This document shows, one piece after another, positions 6,503 to 12,187 of a stretch of 12,187 bases of DNA (the first letter of the stretch is position 1; each line of letters opens with the position of its first letter). The position numbers and the translations under genes were made by a program. The stretch lies in NCBI GenBank assembly GCA_963736235.1, contig CAVTOR010000011.1, forward strand, positions 1-12,187, written 5' to 3'. A model generated the notes under the pieces. The model saw nothing but the letters and a program-made list of their open reading frames with translations. It was not told where the DNA came from and did no database searches. This DNA is from CAVORB01 sp963736235 (GTDB taxonomy: Bacteria > Pseudomonadota > Gammaproteobacteria > Chromatiales > Chromatiaceae).

Positions 6503-8524
6503 ATGCACATCAACGACAACCTCTCTCAGGCAGTCAGAACCATCGAGCACGTCTGGATCCCGCTGGCCGGCGGCTTGCGTCTGGCCGCCCGCGTCTGGCT
6601 GCCCGAGAACGCCGGCGATCCACCGGTGCCCGCCATCTTCGAGTACATCCCTTACCGGCGACGGGATTCCACGAGGGCCCGGGATGACGCCATGCATGGC
6701 TATTTCGCCGGCCATGGCTACGCCTGCGTGCGCGTCGATATCCGCGGCAGCGGTGACTCGGAGGGCATACTCGAGGATGAGTATCTGCAGAGCGAGCTTG
6801 ACGACGGTGTTGCCGTGATCGACTGGATCAGCCGACAGCCCTGGTGCGACGGAAATGTAGGCGTGATCGGCATTTCCTGGGGCGGTTTTAACGGCTTGCA
6901 GATTGCCGCGTTGCAGCCACCGGCACTCAAGGCCGTCGTCTCCGTGTGCTCCACGGACGACCGTTTCGCTGACGACGTCCACCACATGGGCGGCTGTTTG
7001 CTCGGTGACAACCTGTCGTGGGCATCGACCATGTTTGCCTACAACTCCCTGCCTCCGGATCCAGCGGTTGTCGGCGAAGCCTGGCGGGAGATGTGGCGCG
7101 AGCGCCTACGGGGGAGCGGGCTTTGGTTGGCGAAGTGGCTCGCTCACCAGCGTCGCGACGCCTATTGGCGGCATGGCTCGATCTGCGAGGACTGGGAGAC
7201 GGTCCGATGCCCCGTCATGGCCGTCAGTGGCTGGGCGGACGGCTACTCCAATGCGGTGTTCCGTTTATTGGAGCACCTGCGCGGACCACGCATGGGTTTG
7301 ATCGGCCCCTGGAGTCACCGGTATCCGCACCAGGGGGTGCCGGGACCTGCCATCGGGTTCCTCCAAGAGTGCCTGCGGTGGTGGGACCAATGGCTCAAGG
7401 GGATCGAAACCGGGATCATGCAGGAGCCGGCTTTGCGGGCCTGGATGCAGGATAGCGTTGCGCCGACCACCTACTACCACGAGCGTCCCGGCCGTTGGGT
7501 CGGAGAGTCCTCATGGCCCCCGGGAAATATGCGCGAGCGGGCTTACACTCTGGAGTGGCCGGGGGTACTCAACGCGGATGCCGTATCGGTCGAACGCAGA
7601 ATCATGACGGTCCAGTCGCCTCTGAGCGTTGGCCTGTTTGCGGGCAAGTGGTGCTCCTATGCGGCCACGCCTGACCTTCCCCATGATCAACGCGAGGAGG
7701 ACGGCGGCGCCCTGGTGTTTACGAGCCCACCTCTGAATGAACCCCAGGAGATCCTTGGCGCACCCGTAGTGGAGCTCAACCTGAGCGCCAACCGCCCCGT
7801 GGCGATGGTGGCGATACGACTGTCCGACGTTCAACCGGATGACCAGGCTACCCGCGTCACCTATGGTCTTCTTAATCTCACGCACCGCGACGGGAGCGAA
7901 CATCCTTCACCTTTGACCCCCGGTCAACAGTACCGGGTAAAGGTCACGCTCAACCACATCGCCCAGCGCTTTCCCGCAGGGCACCGGCTGCGTCTTTCCA
8001 TCTCGACGTCGTACTGGCCATTGGCATGGCCACCACCGGAGCCGGTCCGGCTCACGATGGAGACCGGCACAAGCAGGCTCGTTCTACCGAAGCGCAATGC
8101 ACGTTCGGCAGACGCCCACATCGCCTTCGCGCCGGCGGAAGGCGCGCCGGTCTGCACCAAAGAGCAGCTCACAACACCACACCACAACTGGCGGGTTATC
8201 CGTGACCTGGCAGCGGACACATCAACCCTCGAGGTCATCAACGACGACGGCACGGTCCGTTTTCCGGATCTGGACCTGGACCTTCAGAGACGGGCCCTGG
8301 AGTGGTATAGCTACCAAGGCATGGACTTCTGCTCGGCACGTGGTGAGACGCTGTGGGAACGCGCCTTTCGGCGCGGTGACTGGTCCGTGCGCACGGTAAC
8401 CCGCACTCTCCTGACATCGACGCCGACCCACTTTCAGCTCCATGCTCAGCTTGATGCCTTCGAGGGTGAGCGTCGGGTGTACGCAGAGACCTGGAACGAG
8501 GACATCGCGCGCGATCTTGTGTGA
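6503..8524 (+). CDS. CocE/NonD family hydrolase (peptidase S15-type)
   Basis: This 673-residue protein is a serine hydrolase related to cocaine esterase, X-Pro dipeptidyl peptidase and glutaryl-acylase enzymes, which cleave esters or amides. The alpha/beta-hydrolase core spans about residues 15-300. It shows the DIRGSGDSEG motif, nucleophile S125 in GISWGGFNG, probable catalytic D246 in VSGWADGYSNA and H272 in GPWSHRYPHQG. A beta-sandwich domain of the X-Pro C-terminal type follows (VAIRLSDVQPDDQATRVTYG; HRLRLSISTSYWPLAWPPPE), then a ~110-residue C-terminal extension of unknown role. There is no signal peptide, so a cytoplasmic location is likely. ATG 6503 is preferred, with a purine-rich GGGGG about 10 bp upstream; a TTG at 6479 overlapping the upstream stop would add 8 residues. 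It is probably co-transcribed with the ATP-grasp gene. Substrate unknown. Confidence 0.92.
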   Translation: MHINDNLSQAVRTIEHVWIPLAGGLRLAARVWLPENAGDPPVPAIFEYIPYRRRDSTRARDDAMHGYFAGHGYACVRVDIRGSGDSEGILEDEYLQSELDDGVAVIDWISRQPWCDGNVGVIGISWGGFNGLQIAALQPPALKAVVSVCSTDDRFADDVHHMGGCLLGDNLSWASTMFAYNSLPPDPAVVGEAWREMWRERLRGSGLWLAKWLAHQRRDAYWRHGSICEDWETVRCPVMAVSGWADGYSNAVFRLLEHLRGPRMGLIGPWSHRYPHQGVPGPAIGFLQECLRWWDQWLKGIETGIMQEPALRAWMQDSVAPTTYYHERPGRWVGESSWPPGNMRERAYTLEWPGVLNADAVSVERRIMTVQSPLSVGLFAGKWCSYAATPDLPHDQREEDGGALVFTSPPLNEPQEILGAPVVELNLSANRPVAMVAIRLSDVQPDDQATRVTYGLLNLTHRDGSEHPSPLTPGQQYRVKVTLNHIAQRFPAGHRLRLSISTSYWPLAWPPPEPVRLTMETGTSRLVLPKRNARSADAHIAFAPAEGAPVCTKEQLTTPHHNWRVIRDLAADTSTLEVINDDGTVRFPDLDLDLQRRALEWYSYQGMDFCSARGETLWERAFRRGDWSVRTVTRTLLTSTPTHFQLHAQLDAFEGERRVYAETWNEDIARDLV

Positions 8525-8864
8525 CACATCGGGTTGCGTCACAGACTATCCGGGCATGGAGCGCATCCCGCCGTTCTGCCTGGCGGGGGCAACGGGATGC
8601 GGCCCGCGCCGCCGACATAGAGACTGCAGGGTGCTTTCGTTCGCTGGAGCGCGCGCTCGGTCCGGTATGGACCAACTTGCGGACGTAGCAGCGCGACGCG
8701 GGATGCCAGGGTGTGGCTACCCGATCCAGCTACCTCTCGTCGGAATCAACTGTCGGCTTCCAGCGTCTTCCTGCCGTTCCCAGTCACCAACCCACGACGT
8801 CGCGTGGAGCAGCGACAAGCGTTCGATCGCTGAGAGGGACGCAAGGAGCAGAGGTCTGCCCAGC
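8525..8864. other. Convergent intergenic region
   Basis: This 340-bp gap lies between the plus-strand hydrolase and the minus-strand genes to its right, so it should terminate transcription from both sides. A weak hairpin follows the hydrolase stop directly (TGTGAC at 8519-8524 pairing with GTCACA at 8537-8542), and a stronger one lies at 8562-8601. Neither has a T-run on either strand. Open frames crossing the gap lack any motif and look like chance frames in GC-rich DNA. Confidence 0.5.
8562..8601. terminator. Strong 9-bp inverted repeat, possible bidirectional terminator
   Basis: The arms CGCATCCCG (8562-8570) and CGGGATGCG (8593-8601) are perfectly complementary across a 22-nt loop that is itself able to pair partly (TGCC with GGCA). 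Its place between convergent genes suggests transcription termination or 3'-end protection. The absence of a T-tract argues against a standard intrinsic terminator, so a REP-like palindrome is an alternative. Confidence 0.4.
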
Positions 8865-9473
8865 TTAAAGCTTCTTCTTCGAAGAGCGCGGATTCGGCGG
8901 GTTCCCATCTTCTTGCGCCTCATGGTCTCTGACGAAGCTGCAGATTTCCTCGAGCCTGAGGCCTGAGGGTCCGTTCAGGTCTTGGCCGTAGCGAGGATCG
9001 TAGTGCTGGCAGTAGGTCACCGCCAATTGGTACCCAAGGGAAGGCGACGGGGGATCGGCCAGATAGAGTCCGAGTCCCTCTTCCACCAGGAGAAGATTCC
9101 TGTCCTTGATCACGCGAACGGATCCCCACTTCTGCCGTTGGTACGTGTCCGGGAATGCTCGCAGGCGCGCACGCAGGCGGACCGCATCGGCTCGCGGCGG
9201 GCTGGCCTCCTCCCTCAGCCAACCCGTGAGTATCCCGCGCGCCTCTTCGCTCAGCTCCCCCGCCGCCCCATCGGGGGTGCCGGCGCGAGAAGCAGCGCGC
9301 GCAGCGATCCAGAGCCCGAATGCCGGCAACCGCCCCGTTTGCTCGAACCACTTTTTCAGTACCGTCAACCGCGTCGGATTCGCGTGGCCGCTGCTGTCGA
9401 TCTCGCGTATGACGGCGTTGAGCTTTTCGAGGATCGGGGAGACCGCCACGGCAAGCAACTGCGCAAAGGCCAA
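8865..9473 (-). CDS. Protein of unknown function downstream of the Fe-S protein gene
   Basis: I do not recognise a family for this 202-residue protein. It appears soluble, with no membrane segment or signal peptide. The N-terminal half is helical (ILEKLNAVIREIDSSG; LTVLKKWFEQTGRLPAFGLW), the middle is rich in Arg and Ala, and the C-terminal third holds aromatic stretches (GLGLYLADPPSPSLGYQLA, VTYCQHYDPRYG) ending in a Lys-rich tail (SSKKKL). The start is a TTG at 9473, 4 bp after the upstream stop; GTG at 9449 is the alternative, and neither has a clear Shine-Dalgarno sequence. The tight spacing implies co-translation with the Fe-S gene and a shared process. Long open frame, consistent codon use and operon position support a real gene. 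Confidence 0.7.
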   Translation of the reverse strand: MAFAQLLAVAVSPILEKLNAVIREIDSSGHANPTRLTVLKKWFEQTGRLPAFGLWIAARAASRAGTPDGAAGELSEEARGILTGWLREEASPPRADAVRLRARLRAFPDTYQRQKWGSVRVIKDRNLLLVEEGLGLYLADPPSPSLGYQLAVTYCQHYDPRYGQDLNGPSGLRLEEICSFVRDHEAQEDGNPPNPRSSKKKL

Positions 9474-9477
9474 ACGG

Positions 9478-10685
9478 CTATCGGCGCAGCGGCGGCAGCC
9501 GCCAGCGGCGCCGCAGACCCTCGGCGACGAACGGGCCGAGCCGCCCCTTCTCCCACAGCATCCGGGCGAAGAGGCCGACCGGGCTGCGCGGGGGCCGACG
9601 ATAGCCGCGGCGCTTCACCAGGGAAATGGCGCCGCGCTCGCAGGCGGAGACGCAGACCCCGCAGCCGAGACAGACATCGGACTCGATCTCGGCATAGCGT
9701 CTGCGCCGGTTTGCCGGCTCCACGCCCTGCCCTGCCGCGGGCGTCCGCGGCCAACCCGATGCACTTGACGTTGCAGGCCTTGAGGCACTCCCCGCAGTAG
9801 TCGCAGCGCTCGGGGTCCACCTTGGCGATGAAGGGAGTCTTGGCCAGGCCGTCGTGGAAGCCACGCTGCACCCCGGCCATGAGCTCGCAGCAGCAGCGGC
9901 AGCAGTTGCACAGGAACGAGGGCTGCTCGCGGACGTTGTCGGTGACATGGGTGAGACCCAGCGAGCGCGCGTAGTCCAGGGTCTCGAGCATCTGCGCCAC
10001 GCTGCGCTCCTCGGCGAAGCCGCGGCGCACCAGGAAACGTGCGCCCTCGCCGAGGACCATGCAGATGCCCTCCACCGGGGCGCCCTTTCTGCAGGCCTGT
10101 CCCAGATGCGCCTTCTTGTGCCGGCAGTAGCACAGGGTCACCGCCCGGTAGGCGCTGTCGCGGATGATCCGGCGCGCGTCCTCGTAGGGCGTGATCCGCG
10201 AGCTGACCGGGATGTGCTCGTCGTAGACCAGGGCGCGGGCGATCTGGGTCCGGCTGCCGAAGAACTCCCCGGCCTGGCCCTCGCGGTCCCTGTTCGTGCA
10301 GGTACTCGGTCATGAGCCGCGCCAGGCGCTCCACCGGCAGGTCGCCGCGCTGGCGCATGAAGGTAAATTCCATGAAGCCGATCAGCCCCGGCATCAGCAG
10401 GTAGTAGGTGGTCCCGGCATAGGGCAGGTCCATGACCAGGCCCTTGTTGGCCATGGACTCGAGGATGGCGTCGAGCTCGGCGGCGGGAATGCCGGTCGCC
10501 TTGCAGAGCTCCTCAAGCGTGGCCTCCATCAGGGGGAAGCGGGAGGCGACGAAGGCCTCGCGCTCGTCGAACAGCAGGTCGAGGATCTCGCGGAGCTTGG
10601 CGCTGTCCACTAACCCGATGGGATAGCGGTTCAGGCGGTCGATCAAGGGCACCAGCGACGATTTGGTGCTCAGCAGGTGTCCCAT
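9478..10685 (-). pseudogene. Cysteine-rich 4Fe-4S dicluster protein, two frameshifts
   Basis: Three overlapping frames together give one protein of 401 residues if one extra base is removed near 10283-10292 and another near 9731-9742. The first part (from ATG 10685) looks like a helical, winged-helix-like N-terminal domain (LVDSAKLREILDLLFDEREA; YYLLMPGLIGFMEFTFMRQR). The middle part has CYCRHKKAHLGQAC and the unusual cluster CNCCRCCCE, followed by the ferredoxin motif CDYCGECLKAC. The last part holds a second ferredoxin motif, CLGCGVCVSAC, and a short basic C-terminus. Proteins with this layout are annotated as 4Fe-4S binding proteins; electron transfer is inferred and no partner is known. 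The next gene starts 4 bp after its stop. Because every motif is kept, sequencing error or very recent inactivation are both plausible. Confidence 0.85.
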
Positions 10686-10695
10686 AGGTGTCCCA
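10674..10695. repeat. 11-bp tandem repeat over the Fe-S gene start codon
   Basis: CAGGTGTCCCA (10674-10684) and TAGGTGTCCCA (10685-10695) are adjacent copies differing at one base. On the minus strand this reads TGGGACACCTA followed by TGGGACACCTG, and the start codon spans the junction. It may be a small tandem duplication around the translation start. The direct repeat replaces any recognisable Shine-Dalgarno sequence. Confidence 0.6.
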
Positions 10696-10934
10696 GGCTT
10701 CGCATCTGGGGACCCAGTATAGTGGATCGGGTTGACACCCGGACCGGCGTCCCGTTTCGCGCGCTTTGGGACGGAGCGCCGCCCGTCCCGCTGTCTTGCT
10801 CGAAGTCGCGGCAGCGACTCCTGTTGAACGGCGGATCGAAACTCCCCTTGAGCACCATCGAGCGAGATTCGGAGGCCTGGCCGCGCAATGCCTCGCGCGC
10901 TGGATCCAAGGCACGCCGTACGCGCCGCCAAACC
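10686..10934. other. Spacer upstream of the Fe-S protein gene
   Basis: These 249 bp separate the alpha/beta hydrolase stop from the Fe-S gene start, both on the minus strand. A TATACT on the minus strand (10716-10721) could be a -10 box for the Fe-S gene with a leader of about 24 nt, but no -35 lies at the right distance. Two short hairpins are present: arms GGGACGG/CCGTCCC at 10768-10789, and AGTCGC/GCGACT near 10804-10819. Neither has a T-run. No gene is supported here. Confidence 0.35.
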
Positions 10935-11807
10935 CTACCGGTCCCGGAGCAGACGCCCCAGGACGGCGTAGTAGGCTTGCGGACTCTCCTCCCACGGGAA
11001 GTGGGCGCATCCGTCCAGGACGTGATGCTTCTCTCGTGCCAAGAGGCGCCGGTACTCGGCGAGGGATTCGGGCTGCAGCACATCGTTGCGGCAATAGATC
11101 AGGCCGCTGATCTTGTCCGCCAGTCGGCGGACGTCCGACTCCGAGAGCGGGGTCTGCCGGTAGTCGTCCCAGATACGGATGTTCAGTCGGTTGTTGGCGT
11201 CCGCCCGCGTAAACGCTGACGCATAGGCCTAGCCCTGCTCGGCATCGACGAAGTAGCTGGCGACCTTGCTTCGCAGATTGTGCAGATCCTCCGCCGGTGT
11301 CCCCATGTCCTCAAGGGCCAGCCTGCTGTGGTTCTCGGGGTGGACGAAACGCTTCCGCTCGATGTGCTCCAGGCTGCGCAAGGCGGGATCGACCGGGTTG
11401 CTCAGGATCAGGCTGGAGACTCGTTGGGGGTATTGCCTGGCGAACAGCAGCACCTGCAATGCGCCCCAGGAGTGTCCCCACAGCGTCACCGGCGCCGGTG
11501 GCAGGACGTCGTTCATGTCGTCGAGCCACCGCGCGAGTGCGGACACGCCGGGCTTCACCGGTAAGCCCGCGTTGTCGCCGACGCAACGCATGTCCCACCG
11601 GCAGACTCGATAGCCGTCGCTGAATCGGTCCTGGATCGGCTGCAGGTTCCAGGTGGTGAATGCCGGCCCGCCGCCGATCAGGTAAATGGACGGTCCCTGC
11701 CCCTGGCAGTGGACCTGAATGTCCTCGGAGCCGGGAGCCTGGCTACAGTAGAAGAGGATCGCTGCCCCAAGGCCGATGACGCGCTTGGCTGGCACGTGTG
11801 CCGGCAT
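10935..11807 (-). pseudogene. Alpha/beta hydrolase interrupted by an in-frame TAG codon
   Basis: From ATG 11807, which has GGAG 4 bp upstream, the frame encodes 192 residues, meets TAG at 11229-11231, then continues in the same frame for 97 codons to a TAG at 10935-10937. The 290-residue total is normal for a proline-iminopeptidase-like alpha/beta hydrolase. Before the stop are a hydrophobic N-terminus that may be a signal peptide (VIGLGAAILFYCSQAPG), the oxyanion-side motif IGGGPAFTTW, and nucleophile S113 in LWGHSWGALQ. After it are the probable catalytic D242 (LIYCRNDVLQ) and H269 (DGCAHFPWEES). The truncated product would therefore lack two triad residues and be inactive. The earlier in-frame ATGs at 11960 and 11876 lack this ribosome site. 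One substitution or a base-calling error would explain it; stop readthrough is possible but unsupported. Confidence 0.85.
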
Positions 11808-11944
11808 GTTTCTCCGCTTCGGGCCGAGCCGCTCTGGAAAGCGCCCGGCCGCGGGCCGACGGCCGGTCCCGGCCATGAGAAGAGTTCTGTGGCCGGCGGA
11901 CAAGTGATCGCGACCGCGAAGGTAGCACCTGATCATCGGCGAGC

Positions 11945-12187
11945 CTACAGCCGCTTGCACGGCATCTCATCGAGCGCGGCGCGCAGGATCTCCCGTTCCT
12001 GCTTCGGCGTCGGCTGCCAAGACCCGCCGCGGGCGACGAAGCGGCTGCCGGCGTCGACCACTACCGTTTCCTCTGCCTCCAATCGAGGTAGCACGGGACT
12101 CATGACCAACTCCGCCAGCGCCGCGTTCTGGCGAATGAAAGCGGCGCGGTCCAACCTCCCTTCCGCATCGAACCCGAGCATCTCGTA
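11945..12187 (-). CDS. Partial or small protein of unknown function at the window edge
   Basis: The frame ends at TAG 11945-11947 and is open to the window edge. An ATG at 12181 would give a 78-residue protein, but the frame is still open upstream of it (Tyr-Glu before Met), so this may be the C-terminal end of a larger gene. The visible part is mixed helix and strand (FIRQNAALAELVMSPVLPRL; ETVVVDAGSRFVARGGSW) and ends in ILRAALDEMPCKRL. No family is recognised. It lies 137 bp upstream of the alpha/beta hydrolase on the same strand, so co-transcription is possible. Confidence 0.5.
   Translation of the reverse strand, partial: YEMLGFDAEGRLDRAAFIRQNAALAELVMSPVLPRLEAEETVVVDAGSRFVARGGSWQPTPKQEREILRAALDEMPCKRL

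Noticed and set aside
8442..8966. Plus-strand open frame of 174 codons across the convergent gap
   Set aside because: It overlaps the end of the CocE gene and the start of the opposing gene, lacks a ribosome site and motifs, and has an unusual Arg/Ser/Cys-rich composition typical of chance frames.
10731..10760. TTGACA on the plus strand at 10732-10737, resembling a -35 box
   Set aside because: No suitable -10 box follows at 16-18 bp and there is no plus-strand gene downstream.

Overview
This window is about 12.2 kb of GC-rich chromosomal DNA. It probably comes from a proteobacterium, plausibly a gamma- or betaproteobacterium; this is inferred from base composition, the IS66 and IS5 insertion sequences and the protein families, as there is no rRNA, tRNA or other marker gene. 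It is an accessory, partly decaying region. Two insertion sequences sit at the left, an intact two-gene metabolic unit in the middle, and a run of genes with disrupted reading frames at the right.

Left (1-3938): a complete-looking IS66 element carries tnpA-tnpB-tnpC on the minus strand, with candidate ends near 56 and 2528. After 186 bp comes a 1,220-bp IS5-family element (2715-3934) flanked by CTAG duplications; its transposase has one frameshift. The IS5 copy landed in the last codons of a minus-strand EamA/DMT-type transporter gene. It replaced the native C-terminus, which can be rebuilt across the element. The transporter also carries two compensating frameshifts.

Middle (5160-8524): divergent from the transporter, two intact plus-strand genes lie 20 bp apart. 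They encode an ATP-grasp ligase-like protein and a CocE/NonD (peptidase S15-type) hydrolase. One family forms carboxylate-amine bonds and the other cleaves esters or amides, so a small pathway making, trimming or recycling an amide-linked metabolite is a reasonable but unproven reading. The neighbouring transporter could once have moved its substrate or product.

Right (8865-12187, all minus strand): an unrecognised 202-residue protein lies just downstream of a cysteine-rich 4Fe-4S protein whose frame is broken twice, each break fixed by removing one base. Upstream of these is an alpha/beta hydrolase interrupted by an in-frame TAG placed before its catalytic Asp and His codons. A reading frame of unknown function runs off the right edge.

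Six frame-breaking lesions in four genes, with the flanking protein sequence otherwise well kept, mean either recent pseudogene formation or a base-calling problem in this assembly. The sequence alone cannot separate the two. No CRISPR array, tRNA, rRNA, phage module or recognisable defence system was seen.
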